NCBI GenBank assembly: GCA_002428365.1
Contig: DIVW01000042.1
Span: forward strand, 1 to 64,000
Length of the DNA stretch: 64,000 nucleotides
Source of the DNA: Propionibacteriaceae bacterium UBA6122
GTDB taxonomy: Bacteria; Actinomycetota; Actinomycetes; Propionibacteriales; Propionibacteriaceae
Reading direction: 5' to 3'
A model generated the notes under the pieces. It was not told where the DNA came from. It made no database searches and saw nothing but the letters and a program-made list of their open reading frames with translations. Positions 52,246 to 61,254 of the stretch are shown one piece after another. How positions within the stretch are numbered: position 1 is the stretch's first letter; the number at the start of each line of letters is the position of its first letter. Made by a program: the position numbers and the translations under genes.

Positions 52246-53574
52246 CTACTGTACGGAGTCAGGGCTGCCGTTTGGCCGCAGCGCGAAGAACAAGGCGGAA
52301 GCAAGGCACGCTATCCCGCCGTAGAGGATCGCCTTCTGAACCCCGGCCAACTCAGCCACTGCCCCGATCAGCAGCGCTCCGACTGGGGCGAGCCCCATGA
52401 ACACGAACGTTCGCACGCTCAGTATCCTACCGCGAAGCTCGTCCGGGGAAGCGACCTGAATGATGCTGTTGGACACTGCAAGAAACATCATCATCCCGAA
52501 TCCGATGAAGACTATACAGGCAATCGTAAGCGGGTAGCTGCTGATGAATGACACAGCAATGAGGCCCACCGGAGCCCAGATACTGCCCACAGTGACGATA
52601 CTACGCGGCTTGAAGCGATGTCCGATCGACGCAACGAATAACCCAGCGGCGAGCGCCCCGAGGCCCGCCGCCGCCATAAGCGTGCCCAACCCGTCCGGTC
52701 CGATCTTCAGGACGTCCTTCGCCAGTGCGGGCATAAGAGTCGTATACTGCAGGCCGAAGATGCTTGCGACCGCCGTCAGAAGCAGAAGACCACGGATAAC
52801 CGGGTCCTTGAATGCATAGGCCAGCCCCTCCTGAATCTGCGAGCGCATCGCCACATCCCGACTGCTTGCCGGCAGTCGTTTCGGTCGGATGATGAGCAGT
52901 CCGATGATGACCGCGAGGTAGCTGATGGCGTTGATGAAGAAGCACGCGCCTGGTCCCCGCATCATGGCTGCTCGGTCGAGGGCGTGGGTTTGGCCCTGCA
53001 CCGATGCGCCGAATGCGACCATTATCAGTCCGGCGATGAATGGCCCCGCGATCCGCGCGCCGTTGAAAGCCGAAGAGGTGAGGGCAACGGCGTTAAGCAC
53101 GTCTTCCTTGCCCACTAGTTCCGATGTCATCGCTTGCCGGGCCGGGATATCGAACGCGTTGACGAGACCCATGAACCCTGCCAGGGCGAGCAGGTGCCAC
53201 GGCTGTATCATCTCGAAGTATGCCAAAGCCGCGAGTGCCGTGGCCTGGACCAGCGCGAAGCTCTGGGTGATGATGGTGATCTTGCGCTTGGAGAACCTGT
53301 CGGCGATGACACCCGAGTGCAGGGTAAGGAAGAGGATCGGCAGAGACCCGGCCGCGGTTACGGCCCCGAGGTAGAACTTGTTGTGAGTGAGATCGTATGC
53401 CAGCCAGCCCTGAGCGGCGCTCTGCATCCAGGATCCGGTGGTGGAGACGATCAGGCCGATCCAGTAGATGGCGAAGTCGCGATGGCGAAGAGAGCGAAAT
53501 GCCCCCGGCGTGCGCCGCGCCGGATGCGGGCTCTGCTCTGCCTCCACCAGTTCGGTTTCGACGTAGTCAGCCAT
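52246..53574 (-). CDS. MFS exporter (EntS-like, 12-TM)
   Basis: 442 residues. LRHRDFAIYWIGLIVSTTGSWMQSAAQGWL begins the first helix pair as in EntS/TIGR00900-type exporters; GVIADRFSKRKI is the loop 2-3 MFS motif; GLVNAFDIPARQAM and SSAFNGARIAGPFIAGLI follow. Twelve hydrophobic helices. Likely a drug or metabolite exporter. ATG at 53574 with AAGGA upstream. Same strand as gyrB, but separated from it by a terminator. Confidence 0.88.
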   Translation of the reverse strand: MADYVETELVEAEQSPHPARRTPGAFRSLRHRDFAIYWIGLIVSTTGSWMQSAAQGWLAYDLTHNKFYLGAVTAAGSLPILFLTLHSGVIADRFSKRKITIITQSFALVQATALAALAYFEMIQPWHLLALAGFMGLVNAFDIPARQAMTSELVGKEDVLNAVALTSSAFNGARIAGPFIAGLIMVAFGASVQGQTHALDRAAMMRGPGACFFINAISYLAVIIGLLIIRPKRLPASSRDVAMRSQIQEGLAYAFKDPVIRGLLLLTAVASIFGLQYTTLMPALAKDVLKIGPDGLGTLMAAAGLGALAAGLFVASIGHRFKPRSIVTVGSIWAPVGLIAVSFISSYPLTIACIVFIGFGMMMFLAVSNSIIQVASPDELRGRILSVRTFVFMGLAPVGALLIGAVAELAGVQKAILYGGIACLASALFFALRPNGSPDSVQ

Positions 53575-53608
53575 TGCCTATCCTTGGTTACACGAAGAGG
53601 GCTTCCCG

Positions 53609-53643
53609 AAATAAAACCGGTCGGACGAATGTCATCCGACCGG
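53609..53643 (-). terminator. Intrinsic terminator of gyrB
   Basis: On the minus strand, a 9-bp perfect stem CCGGTCGGA...TCCGACCGG with a 9-base loop, followed directly by TTTTATTT, 56 bases beyond the gyrB stop. It ends gyrB transcription, so gyrB and the MFS gene are separate units. The block change in gene content lies between this element and the MFS start or just beyond it. Confidence 0.85.
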
Positions 53644-53698
53644 CCGGCCACTAGGCGCTCAGCGCCCAGTACTTGCAACTCAGAACCAGGAATTGCCC

Positions 53699-55723
53699 CT
53701 ACGCGTGCCAGTCGACGTTCCACACATCCTTTGCGTGCGCCTCGATGAATGCCTTGCGCGGCTCCACCTGGTCGCCTAGAAGAACCGTGAACATCTCGTC
53801 CGCCTCGATCGCATCTTCCACCGCAACCTGCTTGATGGTGCGGGTTTCGATGTTCATCGTGGTGTCCGCGAGGTCGGGAGCGTTCATCTCGCCGAGACCC
53901 TTGAACCGCTGGATGTCGTCCGGGCGGGCGTTGGGCTTCTTCTGCTGGCGCAGGGCGATCAGCCCGTCGCGCTCGCGGTCCGAGTACGCGTACTGGGCGT
54001 CGTCGCCCTTCTTGTTCCACTTGATCTTGTAGAGCGGCGGGGCGGCCAGGTAGACGTGGCCCAGCTCGACCAGCGGCCGCATGAAGCGGAACAGCAGGGT
54101 GAGCAGCAGCGTCTGGATGTGCTGGCCGTCCACGTCGGCGTCGGCCATCAGCACGATCTTGTGGTAGCGCAGCTTGTCGACGTCGAAGTCGTCTTGCACC
54201 CCCGTGCCGAGGGTGTTGAAGATCGCCTCGACCTCTTTGTTCTGCAGGATCCGGTCGAGCCGGGCCTTTTCGACGTTGATGATCTTGCCGCGGATCGGCA
54301 GGATCGCCTGGGTGCGGGGATCACGGCCACCCTTGGCCGAGCCACCGGCCGAATCACCCTCGACCACGAACACTTCGCACTCACTGGGCTCAGTTGAGGA
54401 ACAGTCCGACAGCTTGCCGTACTGACCCTTGTTGAGCAGACCCTTGCGGCTGCGCGCCATATCGCGGGCTTTGCGAGCGGCCAGCCGAGCGGTAGCAGCG
54501 GCCTGGCTCTTACGGACGATGTCCTTGCCTTCGGCCGGGTACTTCTCGAACCAGTCACCGAGCAGGTCGTTGACCACCTTCTGTACGAACGAGCGGGCCT
54601 CGGTATTGCCCAGCTTGGTCTTGGTCTGACCCTCGAACTGCGGCTCGGCCAGCTTCACCGAAATGATCGCGGTCAGACCCTCGCGAATGTCGTCGCCAGA
54701 AACCCGGTCTTCCTTCTTCTTGATCATGCCCCAGGTCTCGCCCCACTTGTTGACCGTGTTGGTCAGTGCGGCGCGGAAGCCCTCTTCATGGGTGCCACCC
54801 TCATGAGTGTTGATCGTATTGGCGAAGGTGTGGACGCTCTCGTTGAACGAGGTGTTCCATTGCATCGCCACTTCGAGGCTCATGTGCTGATCGGGAGCGG
54901 ACGCATCGATGGCGACCACGGTGGAGTTGATGATCTCCTTGCTACCGGTCAGGTACTTCACATAGTCGATCAGGCCGTCGGCGTACTGGAAGGTCTGCTC
55001 GCGCTGGGCGGCGACTTCGGCGTCCTCATCATCGGGATCCTCTGAGATGGCGCGGCGATCAGCGATGGTGATTTTGAGGCCCTTGTTCAGGAAGGCCATC
55101 TCCCGGAAGCGAGTCACCAAGGTGTCATAGGAGTAGTTGGTGGTCTCGAAAATCGTCGGGCTGGCAAAGAAGGTCACCGTGGTGCCGGTTTCCTCAGTTG
55201 GCTCCAGCCGCTCCAAGGGCTCGAGCGGGTTGCCAAGGTTGAACGACTGGCGCCAGTGGAAACCATCTCGTTTGACGTCCACGGTGAGCGAATCTGAAAG
55301 CGCGTTCACCACCGAAACGCCCACGCCATGCAAACCGCCGGAAACCTTGTAGCCGCCGTCGCCGAACTTGCCGCCAGCGTGCAGCATCGTCAGGGCCACC
55401 GTCAGCGCGGAGATCTTCTCTTTGGGGTGCTCCCCGACCGGGATGCCGCGGCCGTTATCGACCACCCGAATGCCACCCTGATCGAGCAACTCCACCAGGA
55501 TCGCATCGCAGTAGCCGGCCAACGCCTCATCTACCGAGTTGTCGACCACCTCATAGACCAGGTGGTGCAGACCGCGTTCACCGGTGGAGCCGATGTACAT
55601 CCCCGGCCGCTTGCGAACGGCGTCCAGGCCCTCCAGCACGGTGATGGCAGAGGCGTCATAGTTGCCTTCGGCAACATGGGCGGCTTCAGCGGCGGACAAG
55701 GTGAGGCCGGGATCTTCGCTCAC
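53699..55723 (-). CDS. gyrB: DNA gyrase subunit B
   Basis: 674 residues from the GTG at 55723 (GAGGGG nearby). GHKL ATPase: VYEVVDNSVDEALAG, VVDNGRGIPVG, GGKFGDGGYKVSGGLHGVGVSVVNALS. TOPRIM metal site: EGDSAGGSAKGGRDPRTQAILPIRG and DADVDGQHI. The C terminus ends DVWNVDWHA, without the usual NLDI/FLDV tail. Supercoils DNA with GyrA; gyrA, which usually follows gyrB in Actinomycetota, is absent from the expected position. Confidence 0.98.
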   Translation of the reverse strand: MSEDPGLTLSAAEAAHVAEGNYDASAITVLEGLDAVRKRPGMYIGSTGERGLHHLVYEVVDNSVDEALAGYCDAILVELLDQGGIRVVDNGRGIPVGEHPKEKISALTVALTMLHAGGKFGDGGYKVSGGLHGVGVSVVNALSDSLTVDVKRDGFHWRQSFNLGNPLEPLERLEPTEETGTTVTFFASPTIFETTNYSYDTLVTRFREMAFLNKGLKITIADRRAISEDPDDEDAEVAAQREQTFQYADGLIDYVKYLTGSKEIINSTVVAIDASAPDQHMSLEVAMQWNTSFNESVHTFANTINTHEGGTHEEGFRAALTNTVNKWGETWGMIKKKEDRVSGDDIREGLTAIISVKLAEPQFEGQTKTKLGNTEARSFVQKVVNDLLGDWFEKYPAEGKDIVRKSQAAATARLAARKARDMARSRKGLLNKGQYGKLSDCSSTEPSECEVFVVEGDSAGGSAKGGRDPRTQAILPIRGKIINVEKARLDRILQNKEVEAIFNTLGTGVQDDFDVDKLRYHKIVLMADADVDGQHIQTLLLTLLFRFMRPLVELGHVYLAAPPLYKIKWNKKGDDAQYAYSDRERDGLIALRQQKKPNARPDDIQRFKGLGEMNAPDLADTTMNIETRTIKQVAVEDAIEADEMFTVLLGDQVEPRKAFIEAHAKDVWNVDWHA

Positions 55724-56147
55724 TTGGTATCCCCTCGGACGTAAGAATGGCCACCGACATCTTGGACTCGGCGGCTCAAGCAGAAACAGCCTTAGCTTAC
55801 CTGATCGCCCACAGTTTCTTGGGCAGATGAGACCTGAAAACGCCCGTAGGCGGGCCGTGGAGCCGCTGCCGAGCCGCTAATAGGGGTGAGCGCAGGTACG
55901 GATACACATCCTGGGCCGTTAGCGCGCCAAATGGCCGCGATCGGCCCGGCTGCGGCCACCGACCCCGGATCGCTGGTGAACCCACCCCCCACGGCGGCCT
56001 CAATACACCGCTATCGCTGCCCCAGTAGGAGCGCCACCGGCTGGCCGCCGACACCGGAACGCCTTTCCTGATACGCAATGTTGGTTAGATATTGACCCCT
56101 TTTGGGTGACTGCGCGGCAATACTCACCTTCCCTAATATCTAGTTCC
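55724..56147. other. 424-base spacer between gyrB and the small membrane gene
   Basis: Divergent promoter region. The gyrB side has a GAGGGG ribosome site; on the + side a TAATAT (56134-56139) lies nine bases before a GTG start, suitable for a leaderless transcript. No gene found. Confidence 0.45.
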
Positions 56148-56411
56148 GTGACGACATCTACGCCGATCCGAGGGATCAAAGCAAGACCAGGTTCCCGGGG
56201 CGCGGCGTCGGTGGCCCGCCGTGCCGTGGAGAATCCGCCCCCGGAGGCTCGCAAAACTCGTTCACAACCTCCAACGAAGCCCGAGAACTTCGCTCCCGCG
56301 GTCGGTCGCCCCGAGGTTCAGTTGGTGGTTTCGTTCTTGGCCACCGCTGGGATCGTGTTCACCTTCACTGTCGTGCTGCCCATCCTGCTGAGTTGGGTGC
56401 GCAACTTCTGA
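56148..56411 (+). CDS. Small single-pass membrane protein
   Basis: 87 residues from the GTG at 56148 (an in-frame GTG at 56106 is possible). A basic, Pro/Arg-rich N-terminal half (IRGIKARPGSRGAASVARRA) precedes one membrane helix (VQLVVSFLATAGIVFTFTVVLPILLSW). It is not CrgA, which has two helices. Function unknown. It interrupts the usual recF-DUF721-gyrB order on the other strand. Confidence 0.6.
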   Translation: MTTSTPIRGIKARPGSRGAASVARRAVENPPPEARKTRSQPPTKPENFAPAVGRPEVQLVVSFLATAGIVFTFTVVLPILLSWVRNF

Positions 56412-56601
56412 GCCTTGCCCGGGTCCGGCGCTGATCGACAGCTGAAGGTGGCCCGGTTTAGGGAAACGCAGGTCGAAATCTTGCGAGTTTGATTAGGACT
56501 TTCCACCTGCAGGACCTCGTTTATGACGGCATCCGGCGTCCCAGGATCTTGCGCTGCACACGACCGGGCTAGCCAAGCATTTCGACGCGAAATTGCGCTG
56601 A

Positions 56602-57072
56602 TCAGCCGTAAGTGTCGCGCGGGCCACGTCCGGGCACCGAGCGTCGGCCTTTCTTCCAGCTAGGTGCCTGCGGTCCGATCACCACCACCTTGGTGACTGA
56701 GCCCTGGCCGAGGGCCTCATTGAGTACTGCCACCAGTTGGGGGGCCATGGTTCGCAAGGACGTCGCCCAGGTGGAAGATTCCGCCCGCACGGTGAGCACT
56801 CCGTCGGCGAAGTGCTCCGGCTCGCAATGAATCGCATTCACCGGCCCGACCAGGGTCGGCCAGCGGCTCAGTAGTTGATGGACGTTGAGATCTTTGGTCC
56901 AGCCCTGGGCATCAGCCACTTCACCCAGCAGCTCGCCGATCGGAGTCGGCCCGTCCGTGCGGGGCTGGGTCTTGCGGACGCGCTTGGGTTTAGGCGCGGC
57001 TCCGCGTGCAGCGCGGGCTATCTGTTTTGCCAGCTCCAGCCCGCGCGAATCATGTTCGGGCGAATCACTCAC
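56602..57072 (-). CDS. DUF721 (DciA-type) protein
   Basis: 156 residues from the GTG at 57072; the longer reading frame upstream overlaps the divergent gene and is rejected. Central IGELLGEVADAQGWTKDLNVHQLLSRWPTLVGPVNAIHCEPEHFADGVLTVRAES is the DUF721 core; KH-like fold. DciA proteins load the replicative helicase in bacteria lacking DnaC. Its place between recF and gyrB is standard in Actinomycetota, although here two other genes flank it. Confidence 0.88.
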   Translation of the reverse strand: MSDSPEHDSRGLELAKQIARAARGAAPKPKRVRKTQPRTDGPTPIGELLGEVADAQGWTKDLNVHQLLSRWPTLVGPVNAIHCEPEHFADGVLTVRAESSTWATSLRTMAPQLVAVLNEALGQGSVTKVVVIGPQAPSWKKGRRSVPGRGPRDTYG

Positions 57073-57193
57073 TGGTTCATCTTCGCAGAGACCGGGGTGC
57101 GGATCACCGCTGGATTTGCGGCCCAGGACGCTCGGCTGGTGATTCGATTGGAATCGAGTGGCATTCGCCACCACGAGGAGGTCAACGAAGATC

Positions 57194-58072
57194 ATGCGTT
57201 TGCTGCGAACTTTTGGTGCCTTGGCAACGGCCACCGCCATTGCCTTGGCACTTCCGGTCAGCCCGGCACAGGCTGCCCGGATCCTCGACGTCGAGTATTC
57301 GGTGTCTTGCGGCCGAGTAACCGTCATCTCTGATGACACCGAGAAACTAGCCATCTACTACGGCCCAGAGGCCGTCACCTCCGACCTGACGGCTGCCGAC
57401 GGGTCACTACTGGTGGACCAGTACGAAGTTGGCACCATCGCCACCACCAGGTCGACCCTCTACGTGGCGGAGTACCTTGCCGGGCATGAGAGCGGCACCG
57501 GCATCACCAAGACGCTCACCGTGCCGCAGAACTGCACCGGAGTGAGCAAAGCGACGCTCACCATCACCGGCACCAGGCGGGTCGGCAAGACTCTGATCGC
57601 CAAGGTTGGCACCTGGGTACCGGTGCCGCTTTTCCACACCTACCAGTGGTATCGCAACGGCACGGCCATCTCCGAAGCCAATGACATCGCCTACACCCCG
57701 GTCGCAGCTGATCGCGGCAAGCGCCTCAAGGTAAAAGTCACCGCCTTCTTCGTCGGCTACAGCTCGGTGAGTCGGACGTCTAAGTCGACGGCCAAGATCA
57801 AGGCCGGGTTGTTCGACAGTGTTCGTCCAACGATCTCCCGGGACGTCTGGACGGCCACCGCGGCGCCCGGAACCTGGGACCCGGTGCCGACGAAGTTGAA
57901 GTACCAGTGGTATCTGGGAGCCAAGAAGATCAAGGGTGCCACCAGCGCCACCTTCGACATTCCCGCCTCCTATGTGAACAAAAAAATCCGGGTACGGGTC
58001 ACCGGCAGCAAAGCCGGCTACACCACCAGAGTCCGCTTCTCCAAGCTTTTCTTGGTGACGCCCTCGTCGTAA
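57194..58072 (+). CDS. Secreted protein with Ig-like repeats
   Basis: 292 residues from the ATG at 57194, preceded by GAGGAGGTC. Signal peptide RLLRTFGALATATAIALALP then a signal-peptidase site near PAQA. Two repeats of the actinobacterial Ig-like type, TYQWYRNGTAISEANDIAYTP and YQWYLGAKKIKGATSATFDIP, at about 150-210 and 235-285. Cell-wall or extracellular role unknown. Head-on to recF and diverging from the DUF721 gene. Confidence 0.82.
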   Translation: MRLLRTFGALATATAIALALPVSPAQAARILDVEYSVSCGRVTVISDDTEKLAIYYGPEAVTSDLTAADGSLLVDQYEVGTIATTRSTLYVAEYLAGHESGTGITKTLTVPQNCTGVSKATLTITGTRRVGKTLIAKVGTWVPVPLFHTYQWYRNGTAISEANDIAYTPVAADRGKRLKVKVTAFFVGYSSVSRTSKSTAKIKAGLFDSVRPTISRDVWTATAAPGTWDPVPTKLKYQWYLGAKKIKGATSATFDIPASYVNKKIRVRVTGSKAGYTTRVRFSKLFLVTPSS

Positions 58073-58087
58073 TCGCAGGGTTGCCGA

Positions 58088-58112
58088 GGCCCGCCCACTG
58101 GCTGGGCGGGCC
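58088..58112. terminator. Convergent hairpin between the Ig-like gene and recF
   Basis: A perfect 10-bp stem (GGCCCGCCCA / TGGGCGGGCC) with a 5-base loop in the 49-base gap between convergent stops. No T-run, so termination is probable but unproven. Confidence 0.6.
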
Positions 58113-58121
58113 AACGCATGC

Positions 58122-59258
58122 CTATTCGACCGGCTCGACGTGGGCCGATTGCACCGTGAAGCGCCGCCCACTCAGCACGTCCGGGACGTCTGCGGCCACC
58201 GCAGCAGTAATCAGCACCTGCTCGGCTCCGGCCACCCGCTCGGCCAGGCGGCGGCGGCGGTCTTCGTCCAACTCAGCGAAGACGTCATCCAGGATCAACA
58301 CCGGCTCCACTCCGTCGGCGCGCAGCAAGCCAAAGGCAGCCAGCCGCAGGGCGAGCGCGTACGACCACGATTCACCGTGGGAGGCGTATCCCTTGGCCGG
58401 TAGCTCACCGAGATTCAAGGTGAGGTCATCGCGATGTGGACCCACCAAACACTGACCGCGGGCGATCTCTTCTGGGCGACGCTGCGCCATCCGGTCACTG
58501 AGCACGGTGGCGAGCTCGGCGACCGCAGCCTGTGAAGTCACCGCTGAGGACGATTTGTAGACCGCGGCCGCCACATTGTTGGTGGGCGCGATATCGGCGT
58601 AGGCGCTGGCCAGTAACGGCTGCAACTCATCAAGAGTGACCAGGCGTGCGGCCACCAACTCCGCCCCGAGGGTTGCCAGCTGGCCGTCCCAAACGTCCAA
58701 AGTGGCTGCGGCTTCGGGGCCAACTGACCGACCAGATCGTCCCGAAAGTGACTTCAACAAGGTGGAACGCTGGCGAAGAACCCGGTCGTAGTCGGCCCGC
58801 ACTCCGGCCAGCCGCGGCCACCGAGCGGTGGTGAGCTCGTCGATAAACCGGCGGCGTTCACTGGGGTCACCCTTGACGATCGCCAGATCTTCGGGCGAAA
58901 ACAGCACCACCCGCAGGGCGCCCAGCAGGTCGCGGGCTCGGCGCAGCGGGGATCGATTCAGACTGGCGCGATTTGCTCGGCCAGCCACGATTTCGATTTC
59001 CAACAACAGACTGCGCTCATCGTCCAGGCCGGCCTGCACCCGGGCACGCACTAAGGCCCGCTCCGCACCGGCTCTGACCAGCGGTGCTTCGCTGGCAACC
59101 CGATGCGAACCCAGGGTTGCCAAAAACTCCACTGCCTCCACCAAATTGGTTTTACCTTGACCATTGGCGCCAGTGAAGACCGTCACGCCAGCTGCCAGCG
59201 GCACCTCGACCAGCTCGTAGGAGCGAAAATCGGCCAGGCTCAGGTGGGTTACGAACAT
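58122..59258 (-). CDS. recF: Recombination mediator RecF
   Basis: 378 residues. Walker A GANGQGKTNLVEAVEF near the N terminus, preceded by THLSLADFRSYE; the C-terminal ABC-type region includes LVGPHRDDLTL, GESWSYALALRLAAF and LILDDVFAELDEDRR (signature, Walker B and D-loop). Loads RecA at gaps. It follows dnaN by 55 bases on the same strand, as in other actinobacteria. Confidence 0.96.
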   Translation of the reverse strand: MFVTHLSLADFRSYELVEVPLAAGVTVFTGANGQGKTNLVEAVEFLATLGSHRVASEAPLVRAGAERALVRARVQAGLDDERSLLLEIEIVAGRANRASLNRSPLRRARDLLGALRVVLFSPEDLAIVKGDPSERRRFIDELTTARWPRLAGVRADYDRVLRQRSTLLKSLSGRSGRSVGPEAAATLDVWDGQLATLGAELVAARLVTLDELQPLLASAYADIAPTNNVAAAVYKSSSAVTSQAAVAELATVLSDRMAQRRPEEIARGQCLVGPHRDDLTLNLGELPAKGYASHGESWSYALALRLAAFGLLRADGVEPVLILDDVFAELDEDRRRRLAERVAGAEQVLITAAVAADVPDVLSGRRFTVQSAHVEPVE

Positions 59259-59313
59259 CTCGGCGACTGCCGGTCTGGTCGCCTCGGTCTGGGCAAGCTC
59301 AACCGCTTGCCGG

Positions 59314-60471
59314 TCAGGCCGGCAGGCGCATCAGCATGATCACGTGGCGGTAGTCGCCCATCGGCTCGCCGTCGATCTCGGACAGGCCCATCAGCAGACA
59401 CGGCTTACCCGGAGCGGTGAACGAGAACTCGACATAGGGCGCATCCAGTGCGGCCAACGCGTCGGAGAGGTAGTGCGGGTTGAAACCGGCCGCGGTCATC
59501 GCGAGGCCACCACCAGCGACGTCGACAACCTCGGCTTCCAGCGCTTCGACGGCCTGGGCCTGATCGCCGGTGGCAGCCTCAAGGGTGATCGAACCGTCCG
59601 CGATGAGCATCCGCAATGAAGTATTGCGTTCAGCCACCAGTGCGACGCGCTTCACCGAAGCGATCACGTCGGCGGTGTTGGCTCGCACGGTCACCGACGG
59701 TTGGACGGTCATCAGGTGCCGCACCTTCGGGAACTCACCATCGAGAAGGCGGGTGGTGATCTGCCGAACCCCGGCAGCCCCGGTGCCTTCGAAACCGATC
59801 AGGCCGTCGCCACTGGCAGCGCTGGCCAAGCTCAGGGTGACGCTCTCACCAGAAGTCATCGACTTCGCAGTTTCGGCCAACACCCGGGCCGGCACCAGTG
59901 CGGCGCCTTCAGCGTTGCCACCCGGGTTCCAATCCAGTTCCTTCAAAGCCATCCGGTAGCGGTCGGTGGCCAACAGCGACAGCGTGTTGTTCTCGATCTC
60001 CATCCGCACCCCGGTGAAGACGGGCAGCAGTTCGTCCCTGCCGGCCGCCACGACCACCTGGGACACAGCGCGGGCGAATTCCTCGCTCGGAATGACTCCG
60101 GTCGCCTCAGGCATCTCCGGCAGCGACGGGTAATCGGCCACCGGCAGCGTCTGCAGGGTGAAGCGAGCCGTACCGCAGACCAGCTCCATCCGCGTCTCAT
60201 CGGCGGTGATCTCGACAGTCTTGTTCGGCAACGACCGAGCGATGTCGGCCAATAACCGTCCGGATACCAGGGCGACACCCTCGTCAGAGACCTGCGCCGG
60301 CACGGTGATCTGGGCGGAGGTTTCGTAGTCGAAGCTGCTCATCACCACCTGGTTACCAACAGCCTTGACCAACAGGCCAGCCAGGATCGGCACGCTCGGG
60401 CGGGTCGGCAGACTGCGCGCGGCCCACTGCACGGCCTCGGCCAGGACGTCGCGCTCAAGACGGATCTTCAC
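59314..60471 (-). CDS. dnaN: DNA polymerase III beta sliding clamp
   Basis: 385 residues, ATG at 60471. Three clamp domains: the N terminus KIRLERDVLAEAVQWAARSLPTRPSVPILAGLL, the DGEFPKVRHL segment, and the C-terminal EIDGEPMGDYRHVIMLMRLPA, which provides the hydrophobic client pocket. Ring clamp for the replicative polymerase. 783 bases separate it from dnaA; that spacer holds the origin. Confidence 0.97.
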   Translation of the reverse strand: MKIRLERDVLAEAVQWAARSLPTRPSVPILAGLLVKAVGNQVVMSSFDYETSAQITVPAQVSDEGVALVSGRLLADIARSLPNKTVEITADETRMELVCGTARFTLQTLPVADYPSLPEMPEATGVIPSEEFARAVSQVVVAAGRDELLPVFTGVRMEIENNTLSLLATDRYRMALKELDWNPGGNAEGAALVPARVLAETAKSMTSGESVTLSLASAASGDGLIGFEGTGAAGVRQITTRLLDGEFPKVRHLMTVQPSVTVRANTADVIASVKRVALVAERNTSLRMLIADGSITLEAATGDQAQAVEALEAEVVDVAGGGLAMTAAGFNPHYLSDALAALDAPYVEFSFTAPGKPCLLMGLSEIDGEPMGDYRHVIMLMRLPA

Positions 60472-60619
60472 TGTTGCTCCCTAGGAATAACACGGGTGTC
60501 GGTTGATCATATCTACGCGGAGCCGTGGTGGAAGGCCGAGCGTGGGTTTGAGGTGAGCCAGTGTGTCTGAGGTCGTGGCGATGCTGCGGAGTACCTGAGT
60601 GTCCCCATGTGCACAGCCC

Positions 60620-61254
60620 TGACTTTGACTCCTATTGAGATGTAACTAATTCATAGGGGTAGTAGCGCCTGTGGATTCGGTGGACAACTGGTGAACGGCC
60701 TACCAACAGGGCGTGTCGGGGTGTTGATGGCGGTTGTGTAGAACCCTGAATCACACGGGGAGGATTTGAGGACGACGAGCTGCGTCTGGTTGGGCCCCCA
60801 CAGGCCCTAGAAGTTATCCACCGAGTTATGCACACCTGTTTACAACGTCCCCCAAAGGGGGGACACCGGGTGTCCCTCTCCTGGGGGTTTGGGCTACGCA
60901 AGTGTGGTAGGTAGGAACATTGCACCTTGTCAGGGCGATTCGGGTGGCAGTGGGGTGGTTTCCGGCGGGAGGAGCTCCCGGACTTGCGTGGGTGGGTATA
61001 GGGGCAACCTAGCTGGGGATAATTACGTCCACCCGGCGGTTCAGGGCCCGTCCAGCCTTGGTGGAGTTGCTACTTGGGGGATTGGTTTCGTCGTTTCCCA
61101 CCGCTTCGATCGTGACTGAAGGTGGCAACTTCGGGGCGACGCCACACGGCGGGGCTCGCCGCCCCGACAGCGCGACGAAGGCGGTTCAACCGTCGGTTCG
61201 GGTTCGAAGGGTGAACTCCGTTTGCACAATGTGGATAACTGGGCGTGGATAACC
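60620..61254. other. Probable chromosomal replication origin (oriC) between dnaA and dnaN
   Basis: The 783-base spacer holds DnaA-box matches: TTATCCACC (60814-60822), TTATGCACA (60826-60834), and on the minus strand TTGTCCACC (60679-60687), TTATCCACA (61230-61238) and TTATCCACG (61244-61252); TTATCCCCA (61014-61022, minus) is weaker. An AT-rich stretch at about 60622-60660 could be the unwinding element. Placement between dnaA and dnaN is the actinobacterial norm. No gene is seen in it. Confidence 0.8.

Noticed and set aside
53699..53700. gyrA directly after gyrB
   Set aside because: Expected in Actinomycetota but no such frame exists; the next gene is an unrelated MFS protein.
56148..56411. 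Cell-division protein CrgA
   Set aside because: CrgA has two membrane helices; only one is present here and the sequence does not match.
59570..59959. Plus-strand frames opposite dnaN, recF and dnaA
   Set aside because: All overlap strongly supported replication genes and show no motifs.
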